From Amycolatopsis vancoresmycina (lineage in GTDB: Bacteria; Actinomycetota; Actinomycetes; Mycobacteriales; Pseudonocardiaceae): 64,000 nt of DNA. Positions 15,499-26,281 of the stretch are shown here, one piece after another (positions within the stretch are counted from its first letter, which is position 1; every line of letters begins with the position of its first letter). The translations under genes were made by a program, and so were the position numbers. The DNA is taken from NCBI RefSeq assembly GCF_000716785.1, contig NZ_JNYY01000001.1, positions 248,001-312,000 of the forward strand, given 5' to 3'. Below the pieces are notes generated by a model. The model searched no databases. It was not told the DNA's origin and saw only the letters and a list, made by a program, of their open reading frames with translations.

Positions 15499-15972
15499 AT
15501 GAGCGAAATGCGCGTCGTCGGTGTGCGGGTCGAGCTGCCCGCGAATCAGCCGATCTTGTTGCTGCGGGAGACCGAAGGCGAACGGTACCTGCCGATCTGG
15601 ATCGGCTCGGTCGAGGCCACCGCCATCGCCTTGGAGCAGCAGGGGGTCCGGCCGGCCCGCCCGCTCACGCATGACCTGCTGAAAGAGGTCATCGGAGCGC
15701 TCGGCCGGGAGCTCGAGCAGGTCGTCATCACCGACCTCAAGGAAGGCACCTTCTTCGCGGAGCTCGTCTTCGACGGCGACATCCGGGTGTCCGCCCGGCC
15801 GAGCGACTCGGTCGCGCTGGCCCTGCGGATCGGCGTCCCCATCCACGCCGTGGACTCGGTGCTGGAGGAAGCCGGCCTGATCATCCCGGACGAGCAGGAA
15901 GACGAAGTCGAGAAGTTCCGCGAGTTCCTCGACTCGGTTTCCCCGGAAGACTTCCGCGGTGCGGATACGTAA
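15499..15972 (+). CDS. Bifunctional nuclease (BFN/DUF151) family protein
   Basis: 157 residues, full length for the family. It contains LPIWIGSVEATAIALEQQG, then RPLTHDLLKEVIGALG and the SVALALRIGVPI block typical of DUF151, and ends in an acidic tail. Members related to plant BBD proteins have DNase/RNase activity; the mycobacterial counterpart is Rv1829. The ATG at 15499 has GGGAGGC 8 bp upstream. In M. tuberculosis it is followed directly by Rv1830; here a MerR-thioredoxin-TetR block intervenes. The 216 bp before it presumably hold a separate promoter. Confidence 0.9.
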   Translation: MSEMRVVGVRVELPANQPILLLRETEGERYLPIWIGSVEATAIALEQQGVRPARPLTHDLLKEVIGALGRELEQVVITDLKEGTFFAELVFDGDIRVSARPSDSVALALRIGVPIHAVDSVLEEAGLIIPDEQEDEVEKFREFLDSVSPEDFRGADT

Positions 15973-15976
15973 GACC

Positions 15977-16008
15977 TTGCCTTGACGCGGACGTCAACGT
16001 CTAGCGTC
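15977..16008 (+). promoter_or_regulatory. MerR-type promoter with operator dyad in a long spacer
   Basis: A candidate -35 TTGCCT (15977-15982) and -10 TAGCGT (16003-16008) are separated by 20 bp, the lengthened spacing that MerR activators correct. Between them, overlapping the -35 edge, is the perfect dyad TTGACG-CGGA-CGTCAA (15982-15997). The ATG of the MerR gene starts 6 bp after the -10, so the transcript is probably leaderless. Confidence 0.6.
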
Positions 16009-16013
16009 GAAGC

Positions 16014-16409
16014 ATGCGGATCGGAGAACTTGCGCAGCGCACGGGCGTCACCACCCGTGCGCTGCGGTTTTACGAGGACCAGGGCCTTCTGCAGGCCCGG
16101 CGCTCGGCGAACGGCTACCGCGAATACGACGAGGACGACCTGCAGCTGGTCCAGGAGATCCAGACCCTGCAGACGGTCGGCCTCACCCTCGAGGAGACCC
16201 GCCCGTTCGTCGAGTGCCTGCGCAGCGGCCACGAGACCGGCGATTCCTGCCTGAGCTCCATCGAGGTCTACCGCCGCAAGCTGGAAGAAGCCGACGCCCT
16301 CCTTGCCCGCCTCGGCGGCATCCGCGGCGAGCTGGCCGCCAAGCTTGCCGCCGCCCTCGCCCGGCAGGCGCCCGATCCGTGTGTCGTGCCCGCATCCCCG
16401 CGCCCCTGA
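16014..16409 (+). CDS. MerR-family transcriptional regulator
   Basis: 131 residues. The N-terminal helix-turn-helix is classic MerR (MRIGELAQRTGVTTRALRFYEDQGLL, then GYREYDEDDL), followed by a dimerisation coiled coil (about residues 75-118). Three cysteines (residue ~63 in VECLRS, ~77 in DSCLSS, and the C-terminal DPCVV) could bind a metal or sense redox state. It reads into a thioredoxin gene 12 bp downstream, so redox or electrophile stress is a plausible signal. No SD precedes the ATG; a leaderless transcript is expected from the promoter above. Confidence 0.88.
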   Translation: MRIGELAQRTGVTTRALRFYEDQGLLQARRSANGYREYDEDDLQLVQEIQTLQTVGLTLEETRPFVECLRSGHETGDSCLSSIEVYRRKLEEADALLARLGGIRGELAAKLAAALARQAPDPCVVPASPRP

Positions 16410-16420
16410 AGGAGTCCGCC

Positions 16421-16756
16421 GTGCCCGAAGTCCTCGAAGTCACCGACAGCAGCTTCGCCGAGGTCCTGAGCAGCGACGTTCCTGTGCTCGTCGAGTTCTG
16501 GGCCACCTGGTGCGGCCCCTGCCGGATGGTCGGCCCGGTGCTGGCGCAGCTGGCCGCCGAGCGGGACGGCGAGCTCGCCGTCCGCAAGCTCAACGCCGAC
16601 GAGAACCCGGAGACCACCCGCTCCTACCAGGTCATGTCCCTGCCCACGATGATCCTCTTCCGCGGCGGCGAGCCGGTCGAGACGATCGTCGGCGCGTTCC
16701 CGAAGGCCCGCATCGAAGACCGCCTCGACCGGGCGCTCACGGTGCCGTCGCTTTGA
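16421..16756 (+). CDS. trxA: Thioredoxin
   Basis: 111 residues with the thioredoxin fold and active site FWATWCGPCRMVGP (WCGPC near residues 30-34), and a cis-proline in MSLPTMILF. It is a cytoplasmic dithiol reductant. The GTG at 16421 with GAAGGAG 7 bp upstream is used; a longer frame upstream overlaps the MerR gene and is spurious. It is transcribed with the MerR regulator, and its last 20 bp overlap the 3' end of the convergent TetR gene. Confidence 0.92.
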   Translation: MPEVLEVTDSSFAEVLSSDVPVLVEFWATWCGPCRMVGPVLAQLAAERDGELAVRKLNADENPETTRSYQVMSLPTMILFRGGEPVETIVGAFPKARIEDRLDRALTVPSL

Positions 16757-17369
16757 CGAACGTGTCCGCCACCTCGCGCCCGTACTTTTCGAGGTCCAGC
16801 GAAGGGTCGGCCGCGTAGGCCGCGGCGACGCCGTCGACGGCCTGCGCGATCGACATCGCCATCACCTCGGGGGTGAAGGTGCCGAACACGCCCTCGGACT
16901 GGCCCTGCTTGAGCTGACTGGCCAGCCCGTGCACGCGCAGGTCGTCGACCAGCACCTTCGTCATCACCCAGCCGTCGGCGTCGTCGGCGTTGGCGGCCAG
17001 CTCCGACAGCGCCCGGACGCACTCCGGGTAGGCCCGCAGGAACGCGATCGACGTCTCGATGTGCGCCCGCAGGTAACCGGGCCGGTCGGCCGGGTCGAGG
17101 CCGCCGCCGGTGCGCTCGGTCAGGAACGCGCCCTTCGTCTCGACGACCGTGCTGAGCACGGCCTGCATCAGGCCGGCCTTGTTCGTGAAGTGGTACGAGA
17201 TCAGCCGGGTGCTGCTGAGCCCGGCGCGTTCCTTGATCTTGGCGAAGGTGGTCCGGTGGTAACCGAGGTCGGCGAGGACGCCGATGGTCGCGCCGATGAT
17301 CTGGGCCCGGCGCGCGGCCTCGGCCGGGCTGAGCCCCATCTCGGCCATGAGGTCGGTGTTTACTTGCAT
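16737..17369 (-). CDS. TetR-family transcriptional regulator
   Basis: 210 residues from the ATG at 17369. The N-terminal HTH (RRAQIIGATIGVLADLGYHRTTFAKIKERAG split across the helix pair, then YHFTNKAGLM) is TetR-like; the C-terminal ligand domain is not assignable. Two palindromes (17359-17376 and 17380-17395) cover its start codon and the sequence just upstream, so it is almost surely autoregulated. A start at 17405 would put both palindromes inside the gene. The target is unknown; the neighbours are thioredoxin and McdR. Its 3' end overlaps the thioredoxin gene by 20 bp. Confidence 0.85.
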   Translation of the reverse strand: MQVNTDLMAEMGLSPAEAARRAQIIGATIGVLADLGYHRTTFAKIKERAGLSSTRLISYHFTNKAGLMQAVLSTVVETKGAFLTERTGGGLDPADRPGYLRAHIETSIAFLRAYPECVRALSELAANADDADGWVMTKVLVDDLRVHGLASQLKQGQSEGVFGTFTPEVMAMSIAQAVDGVAAAYAADPSLDLEKYGREVADTFVKATAP

Positions 17370-17395
17370 GAGTAAAAAGTTACTCGGCTGAGTAA
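17359..17395. promoter_or_regulatory. Tandem TetR operators covering the start codon
   Basis: Two related dyads share TTACT/AGTAA arms: TTTACT-TGCATG-AGTAAA at 17359-17376 and TTACTC-GGCT-GAGTAA at 17380-17395, with centres about 20 bp apart, or roughly two helical turns. Both are A/T-rich against the background. The TetR ATG lies inside the first. Confidence 0.7.
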
Positions 17396-17483
17396 AAGCG
17401 GTCAAGTGTTTGGATCACGCCGGAGGGGGTACGGCGAACGGCTCAAAGGCTCAGCCGACCGTTGAGCGTTGCCGCGCGTCGCG

Positions 17484-17512
17484 TTGACCGGCACTGTCCG
17501 GGCGCTTACCGT
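17484..17512 (+). promoter_or_regulatory. Sigma-A-like promoter upstream of mcdR
   Basis: TTGACC (17484-17489) and TACCGT (17507-17512) are separated by 17 bp, a good match to actinobacterial housekeeping promoters. Transcription would give a leader of about 130 nt before mcdR. Confidence 0.5.
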
Positions 17513-17646
17513 CGAAGGAGGGAAATCGCCACGGTGTGATTAACGGTCTGGGGCCGGATCGTGGCGGTTGATCTCCGGCGGGTCCCGCTCCTGGGACCGT
17601 CCGGCTGTCATTCGCCGGCCGTCAGGTCGGGCGAGGGGAGGCTTGC

Positions 17647-18221
<575 letters not shown>

Positions 18222-18225
<4 letters not shown>

Positions 18226-18252
18226 TCACCACTGCGACGGACAGAGTAAGGT
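18222..18252 (+). promoter_or_regulatory. Possible promoter for the glycine riboswitch/gcvP transcript
   Basis: TTGATC (18222-18227) overlaps the mcdR stop and TAAGGT (18247-18252) follows after 19 bp. Spacing is a little long. It would start transcription just before the first aptamer. Confidence 0.35.
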
Positions 18253-18261
18253 TCACCGTGC

Positions 18262-18475
18262 GGTCGACGAGTCCGCGCGGGAGAGTCCGAGCCACACCTT
18301 GAGCTCGGCGCCGAAGGAGCAAGTCCTCCCCGGAACCTCTCAGGCACCCAGGACCGCGCGGACGAGACGCCTCTGGAAAGCGGGTCGTCAGGACACACCC
18401 TGATGGCCCCGCCGACGGTGCAAGCCCGGGTCAACCTACGGGCGAAACTCTCAGGCGCCCCTTTGGGGTCAGACA
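18262..18475 (+). ncRNA. Tandem glycine riboswitch
   Basis: Two glycine aptamers in series. Aptamer 1: P1 TCCGCGCGG (18272-18280) pairs with CCGCGCGGA (18353-18361), enclosing GGGAGAGTCC, GCCGAAGGAGCAA and GGAACCTCTCAGGCA, the conserved glycine-aptamer blocks. Aptamer 2 (about 18366-18460) repeats the plan with GCCTCTGGAAAGCGG, CGACGGTGCAAGCC and CGAAACTCTCAGGCGC. Placement directly before gcvP fits the known role of glycine-induced expression of the cleavage system. Confidence 0.93.
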
Positions 18476-18476
18476 G

Positions 18477-18519
18477 AGCGGGGAGGACCAGGACATCGCC
18501 GTCCCGGTCCAGCCCCGCT
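18477..18519 (+). promoter_or_regulatory. Nested hairpin between riboswitch and gcvP (expression platform candidate)
   Basis: AGCGGGG pairs with CCCCGCT (outer), GGACC with GGTCC (middle) and GGAC with GTCC (inner), giving one long rod with small internal loops. There is no U-tract, and the SD (AGGAGG, 18526-18531) lies 6 bp beyond it, so whether it acts by termination, Rho or RBS access is not clear. Confidence 0.55.
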
Positions 18520-18536
18520 GTCCCCAGGAGGCCATC

Positions 18537-21440
<2,904 letters not shown>

Positions 21441-21445
21441 CGCCC

Positions 21446-22381
21446 ATGGTGAGCAGGCACGGTCCTGATCGGACGTCCGTGGTCGTGACCGGCGGGAGCG
21501 GCTTCATCGGCCGGGCCGTCGTGCGCGCCCTCCGCGACCGGGGCGTGCCGGTCACCGTCGTGGACCGGGTTCCCTTTCCCGGGGACGCCACCGGCGTTCG
21601 CGTGGTGACCGGTGACCTGCGCGAGGCGGCGGTCCGCGAGGAGGCCGTGACGCGGGAGACCGCCGGGATCGTGCACCTGGCCGCGCTGACCTCGGTGCTG
21701 AAGTCGGTCGAGCTGCCGGAGGACACCTTCGCCGACAACGTCCTCGTCACCCAGGAGCTCATCGAACTCGCGCGCCGCCACGAGGTGCCGAAGTTCCTGC
21801 TCGCCTCGACCAACGCCGTGATCGGCAACGTCGGTTCCGCGACCATCACCCCGGACCTCCCGCTGCGCCCGCTGACGCCCTACGGTGCGACCAAGGCGGC
21901 GTGCGAGATGCTGCTGTCGGGGTACGCCGGCGCGTACGGGATGACGACCTGTGCGTTGCGGTTCACCAACGTCTACGGCCCGGGAATGTCCCACAAGGAC
22001 AGTTTCGTGCCGCGGATGATGCGGGCCGCGCTGGCCGGCACCGGCGTCAAGGTCTACGGCGACGGCCGCCAGTGCCGCGACCTCGTGCACGTCGACGACG
22101 TCGTCCGTGCCGTCCTGCTGGCCTTGGACAGCGGCTACTCCGGCCGCGCGATCGTCGGCGCCGGGCGCTCGGTGTCCGTGCTGGAGATGGTCGAGGCCGT
22201 GCGCGAGGTGACCGGCGCCGAGCTGCCGGTCGAGCACGTCGAGGCGCCCGCCGGGGAGATGCCCGCGGTCGTCGTCGACGTCTCGGCGAGCGCGGAGACC
22301 ATCGGCTACCGGCCGGAGGTGTCGCTGACCGACGGCCTCGCGACAGCCTGGAAGTACTTCTCCGGCCTCGCGAACCAGTGA
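21446..22381 (+). CDS. NAD-dependent sugar epimerase/dehydratase (extended SDR)
   Basis: 311 residues. The Rossmann motif TGGSGFIGRAV is at about residues 15-25, the catalytic triad is ASTNAV plus YGATK near residue 150, and NVYGPGMSHKDSFVPRMM is the substrate loop. It resembles UDP-glucose 4-epimerases or dTDP-sugar dehydratases; the exact reaction cannot be fixed. The start is ATG 21446 (GTG 21449 is alternative) with no SD. Its TGA overlaps the GTG of the membrane glycosyltransferase (GTGA), so it probably supplies or modifies the sugar used there. Confidence 0.85.
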   Translation: MVSRHGPDRTSVVVTGGSGFIGRAVVRALRDRGVPVTVVDRVPFPGDATGVRVVTGDLREAAVREEAVTRETAGIVHLAALTSVLKSVELPEDTFADNVLVTQELIELARRHEVPKFLLASTNAVIGNVGSATITPDLPLRPLTPYGATKAACEMLLSGYAGAYGMTTCALRFTNVYGPGMSHKDSFVPRMMRAALAGTGVKVYGDGRQCRDLVHVDDVVRAVLLALDSGYSGRAIVGAGRSVSVLEMVEAVREVTGAELPVEHVEAPAGEMPAVVVDVSASAETIGYRPEVSLTDGLATAWKYFSGLANQ

Positions 22382-24552
22382 CTTCTTTCCTGAGCCGGCA
22401 CTGGCTGCTGCTCCTGCTCCTCGTCCCGGCGATCACGCTCCGGGTGCTGACCTGGCTGGCCTACCGGCCCGCGCTGCTGTTCATCGATTCCTTCCGCTAC
22501 CTCGACAACCTGCACGCCCTGCGCGCCGACCAGCTCGACCCGATCGGCTACGACCTGGTGCTGCGCCCGCTGCTGGCCGTCGGCGGCCTCGCCTGGGTCG
22601 CGGCGGTCCAGCACGTCGGCGGGATCCTCATCGCGGTCGGCGTCTACGGGCTCGTCCTGCGCCTCGGCGGCCGTCCGTGGGTCGGCGCGCTCGCCGCCGC
22701 GCCGGTGCTGCTCGACGCGTACCAGCTGCAGATCGAGCAGAACATCATGTCCGAGGTGACGTTCGAGGCCGTCCTCCTCGGGCTCCTCTGGCTGCTGCTC
22801 GGCTGGGGTACCCCGGGCTGGAAGCGCGCCGGCGCCGCGGGCCTGCTGCTCGGGTTCGGCGTGCTGACGCGGCTGATCGGCATCTCGCTGGCGTTGCCGC
22901 TGCTGGTCTTCCTGGTCGTCGCCGGGGGAGCGTGGCGGCAGTGGGCGGGCTGGCGCCGGGCCGGTATCGGCCTCCTCGGCCTGCTCGCCGTGCTCGTGCC
23001 GTACTCGGCGCGGGTGCATGCCGAGACCGGGAAGTGGGGCCTGACCGGGCCGTCCGGGAACATGCTCTACGGCCGCACCGCCGCCGTCGCCGACTGCGCG
23101 AACCTCCACCTCGCCCCGCAGCTGCAGGTGTTCTGCCCGGCCGAGCCCCGCGAAACCCGGCTCGTCGACAACTACACCCACGCCGACCTCGACCCGAACT
23201 GGCCCGGCCCGCTGCCCCCGGGCGCGGACAAGGCGGCGCTGGCGCACGAGTTCGCCATCGACGTCCTGAAGGCGCAGCCCGGTGACATCGCCGACGCGAT
23301 CCTGACCGACTTCGCGAAGAGCTTCGCCTGGACGCGCGAGCAGGATCCGACCGACGTCCCCCTGGACCGCTGGCAGTTCCAGCTCACCTACCCCCAGTGG
23401 GCCGACCAGTCGCTGATCGACCTGGTCACGCTGCAGAACGACGGCGTCGTCGCGCACGTCGACCAGCCACTGGCGAAGATCCTCCGCGACTACCAGCTCG
23501 GCGGCGGGTACGTCTCCGGCGGGGTGCTGGGCCTCGGCGCGGTACTGGGCCTGCTGACGGTGTTCCGGCGCAGGAAACCCCTGGACCGCGCCCAGGCGGG
23601 GGCGCTGCTGGCGGCGTCGGGCGGCCTGGTCCTGCTCTTCGCCTCGGCGGTGTTCCAGTTCTCCTGGCGCTACCAGATCCCGGCGCTCGTGCTGTTCCCG
23701 GTCGCCGGAGCGCTCGGCTTCACCACGCTGACGTCGGCGAGCCGGAAGCGCCTCGCCGCCTTCCCCGACGACGTCGACCAGGGCGCGCTCGACGACTTCC
23801 GCGGCCGGCACCCGAACCTCGAACTGGCGCCGCTGACCGTCGTCATCGCCGCCTACAACGAGGCCGGCGGCATCGGCGAGGTCCTCGAGAAGATGCCGGA
23901 CCAGTGCCTCGGGATGCCGGTCGACGTCCTCGTCGTCGTCGACGGCGGGACCGACGACACGGCCGCGATCGCCGAGGCGCACGGCGCGTACGTCTGCGTC
24001 GCGCCGCGCAACCGCGGCCAGGGCGCCGCCCTGCGGCTCGGCTACCACCTGGCGGCCGAGGCGGGCGCCGAGTACGTCGTGACGACCGACGCCGACGGCC
24101 AGTACGACAACAGCGAACTCGAGGCGCTCGTCCGCCCGGTCGCCGACGGCACCGCCGACTTCGTCACCGGCTCCCGGCGGCTCGGGCACGAGGAGGCCGA
24201 CAGCCGCGTGCGGTGGCTCGGCGTGCGCGTCTTCGCGGTGCTGGCGTCGGTGCTCACCGCGCGGCGGATCACCGACACGTCGTTCGGCTTCCGCGCGATG
24301 CGAGCGGACCTCGCCTGCGCGGTCCCGCTGCGCGAGCCGCAGTACCAGTCGTCCGAGCTGCTGCTCGGCGTCACCGCGCGCGGCGCCCGGGTCACCGAGC
24401 TGCCGATGAGCATGCGGCTGCGCAAGGCGGGCAAGAGCAAGAAGGGCGGCAGCCTCGTCTACGGCGCCAACTACGCCCGCGTCATGACCGGGACGTGGTG
24501 GCGGGGGTACGTGCTGCGCCGCGGCCGAACACGAGCCGGTCGAGCAGGGTGA
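22378..24552 (+). CDS. Membrane glycosyltransferase: GT-C-like N-half fused to GT2 C-half
   Basis: 724 residues with two enzymes in one chain. Residues 1-460 carry about nine to eleven membrane helices and an early acidic FIDSFRYLD loop like GT-C transferases that use polyprenyl-phosphate sugars. From about residue 485 a cytosolic GT2 domain follows: PLTVVIAAYNEAGGI, VVDGGTDDTA, NRGQGAALRLG and the DADGQYD metal site near 570, close to DPM1/GtrB polyprenyl-phosphate glycosyltransferases. The GT2 half could charge the lipid carrier and the GT-C half could spend it. Its 3' end overlaps the convergent gtrA-like gene by 71 bp. Confidence 0.85.
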   Translation: MTSFLSRHWLLLLLLVPAITLRVLTWLAYRPALLFIDSFRYLDNLHALRADQLDPIGYDLVLRPLLAVGGLAWVAAVQHVGGILIAVGVYGLVLRLGGRPWVGALAAAPVLLDAYQLQIEQNIMSEVTFEAVLLGLLWLLLGWGTPGWKRAGAAGLLLGFGVLTRLIGISLALPLLVFLVVAGGAWRQWAGWRRAGIGLLGLLAVLVPYSARVHAETGKWGLTGPSGNMLYGRTAAVADCANLHLAPQLQVFCPAEPRETRLVDNYTHADLDPNWPGPLPPGADKAALAHEFAIDVLKAQPGDIADAILTDFAKSFAWTREQDPTDVPLDRWQFQLTYPQWADQSLIDLVTLQNDGVVAHVDQPLAKILRDYQLGGGYVSGGVLGLGAVLGLLTVFRRRKPLDRAQAGALLAASGGLVLLFASAVFQFSWRYQIPALVLFPVAGALGFTTLTSASRKRLAAFPDDVDQGALDDFRGRHPNLELAPLTVVIAAYNEAGGIGEVLEKMPDQCLGMPVDVLVVVDGGTDDTAAIAEAHGAYVCVAPRNRGQGAALRLGYHLAAEAGAEYVVTTDADGQYDNSELEALVRPVADGTADFVTGSRRLGHEEADSRVRWLGVRVFAVLASVLTARRITDTSFGFRAMRADLACAVPLREPQYQSSELLLGVTARGARVTELPMSMRLRKAGKSKKGGSLVYGANYARVMTGTWWRGYVLRRGRTRAGRAG

Positions 24553-24979
24553 ACTTGACGACGAACACGACCGCGTAGCTCGCGACGTACGCGCCGTCGA
24601 CCAGCACGACCCACCAGAAGTGCGGCAGCGCCAGGGGCGCCAGCAGCGAGCCCGCGAGGGTCGTCAGGCCGATCGACGCCAGCCCGCCGAGCCCGATGAC
24701 GGCCAGGTAGGGCAGCAGCTCGCGGCGGACCCGCGGCCGCCCGGTGCGGCCCCACACCCAGCGCCGGGTGACCAGGAAGTTCAGCACCGCCCCGGCCGCC
24801 CAGGCCGGCGCGCTCGCCACGGCCGGGGCCCCGCCGGCGGCGAGGACGGCGAGCAGCACGACCTGGCTGACGACGGTGGCCGCGACCGACGTCGTGGCGG
24901 CGCGCGCCAGCCGGGCCCACCCGCGGCGGCGCGTCTTCTCCGCCGTGCGGGGCCGCACGCCGTTGGTTACGGTCGTCAT
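24482..24979 (-). CDS. GtrA-family membrane protein, putative polyprenyl-phosphate-sugar flippase
   Basis: 165 residues with four predicted membrane helices (roughly 28-48, 55-70, 88-110, 120-145) and the GtrA-like pattern NFLVTRRWVW after helix 2. GtrA proteins are thought to flip polyprenyl-phosphate sugars made by GtrB-type GT2 enzymes. The neighbour on the opposite strand holds just such a GT2 domain, and their 3' ends overlap by 71 bp. The ATG at 24979 is used; no strong SD. It is divergent from sqdB with 139 bp between starts. Confidence 0.82.
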   Translation of the reverse strand: MTTVTNGVRPRTAEKTRRRGWARLARAATTSVAATVVSQVVLLAVLAAGGAPAVASAPAWAAGAVLNFLVTRRWVWGRTGRPRVRRELLPYLAVIGLGGLASIGLTTLAGSLLAPLALPHFWWVVLVDGAYVASYAVVFVVKFTLLDRLVFGRGAARTPATTSRS

Positions 24980-25118
24980 GTCCCCATCCTCCCCGCGGGC
25001 CGCCCGCGCCGCCGTCCGGCCCCCCTACGCATAGGAGATTCACAGGTCATTGCCAGGTCCTCATCAGCACGTGATCTATAGCGTTCGTGTGGCGTAAACG
25101 AGCAGGAAAGGCGGCACA

Positions 25119-26273
25119 ATGCGTGTGCTGGTTCTCGGCGGTGACGGATATCTGGGCTGGCCGACCGCGCTGCACTTATCGGACAAAGGTCACGAGGTGG
25201 CCGTCCTCGACAATTTCGCGCGCCGCGGGTACGACGCCGAACTCGGCGTCGAAAGCCTGGTCCCGATCGAGCCGCTGAGCGACCGCATCGCCACCTGGCG
25301 CGAGGTCTCCGGCCGGACGATCACCAGCTACGAAGGCGACCTGCTCGACGCGGAGTTCCTGTTCGGGGCGGTGCGCGACTTCGCGCCGGACGCCGTCGTC
25401 CACTACGCCGAGCAGCGGTCGGCCCCGTATTCCATGATCGACCGCGAACACGCGGTGTACACGCAGCACAACAATGTGGTCGGGACGCTGAACCTGCTGT
25501 ACGCGATCGCCGAGATCGACCCGGCGATCCACCTGGTGAAGCTCGGCACGATGGGCGAATACGGCACGCCGAACATCGACATCGAAGAGGGCTGGCTGGA
25601 ACTCGAACACAACGGCCGCGCCGACCGCGTGCTGTTCCCGAAACGGCCGGGTTCCTTCTACCACCTGACGAAGGTCCACGATTCGCACAACATCGAATTC
25701 ACCTGCCGCGCGTGGGGACTGCGCGCCACGGACCTCAACCAGGGCATCGTGTACGGCCAGCAGACGCCGCAGACGGCGCTCGACCCGCGCCTGGCGACCC
25801 GGTTCGACTACGACGCGGTGTTCGGCACGGTGCTGAACCGGTTCGTCATCCAGGCGGTGCTGGGCCAGCCGCTCACGGTGTACGGCAAGGGCGCGCAGAC
25901 CCGCGGCCTGATCGACATCCGCGACACGGTCGAGTGCATCCGCCTCGCCGTCGAGCACCCGGCGGCGGCCGGGGAGTTCCGGGTGTTCAACCAGATGACC
26001 GAGAGCATGTCCGTGGCGGGCATCGCCGAACTGGTGGCCGACCGGTTCCCCGGCCCGGTGCAGATCGAGCAGCTGGAGAACCCGCGCACCGAGGCGCCGG
26101 AGCACTACTACAACGTCAAGCACACCGGGCTGGTCGGCCTGGGCCTGGAGCCGCACCTGCTGTCGGACACGCTGATCGAGTCGATGTTCGACATCGTGGG
26201 AGCCAACAAGCACCGGGTGAACCCGGAGAAGCTGCGCCCGACGGTCCGCTGGCGGGGCGCGCTGAAGGCCTAG
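25119..26273 (+). CDS. sqdB: UDP-sulfoquinovose synthase (SQD1/SqdB family)
   Basis: 384 residues. The N-terminal GGDGYLGWPTALHLSDKGHE, the block GEQRSAPYSMIDR (here AEQRSAPYSMIDR), AVYTQHNNVVGTLNLLYAI, GTMGEYGTPNIDIEEG, FYHLTKVHDSHNI and ATDLNQGIVYG are all signatures of plant SQD1 and bacterial SqdB. It makes UDP-sulfoquinovose from UDP-glucose and sulfite. The Y-x3-K catalytic pair is in SFYHLTKVH. The start ATG follows AGGAAAGG, and TATAGC at 25077-25082 is a plausible -10. No sulfolipid glycosyltransferase (SqdX/SQD2) is in view; the nearby GT fusion and GtrA protein may be the consumers. Confidence 0.92.
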   Translation: MRVLVLGGDGYLGWPTALHLSDKGHEVAVLDNFARRGYDAELGVESLVPIEPLSDRIATWREVSGRTITSYEGDLLDAEFLFGAVRDFAPDAVVHYAEQRSAPYSMIDREHAVYTQHNNVVGTLNLLYAIAEIDPAIHLVKLGTMGEYGTPNIDIEEGWLELEHNGRADRVLFPKRPGSFYHLTKVHDSHNIEFTCRAWGLRATDLNQGIVYGQQTPQTALDPRLATRFDYDAVFGTVLNRFVIQAVLGQPLTVYGKGAQTRGLIDIRDTVECIRLAVEHPAAAGEFRVFNQMTESMSVAGIAELVADRFPGPVQIEQLENPRTEAPEHYYNVKHTGLVGLGLEPHLLSDTLIESMFDIVGANKHRVNPEKLRPTVRWRGALKA

Positions 26274-26281
26274 CCCCCGCT

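Noticed and set aside
17536..17571. Possible 11-codon leader peptide (GTG start) between the mcdR promoter and mcdR
   Set aside because: An AAGGAGGG lies upstream but 13 bp away, and the peptide has no runs of a regulatory amino acid; too weak to call.
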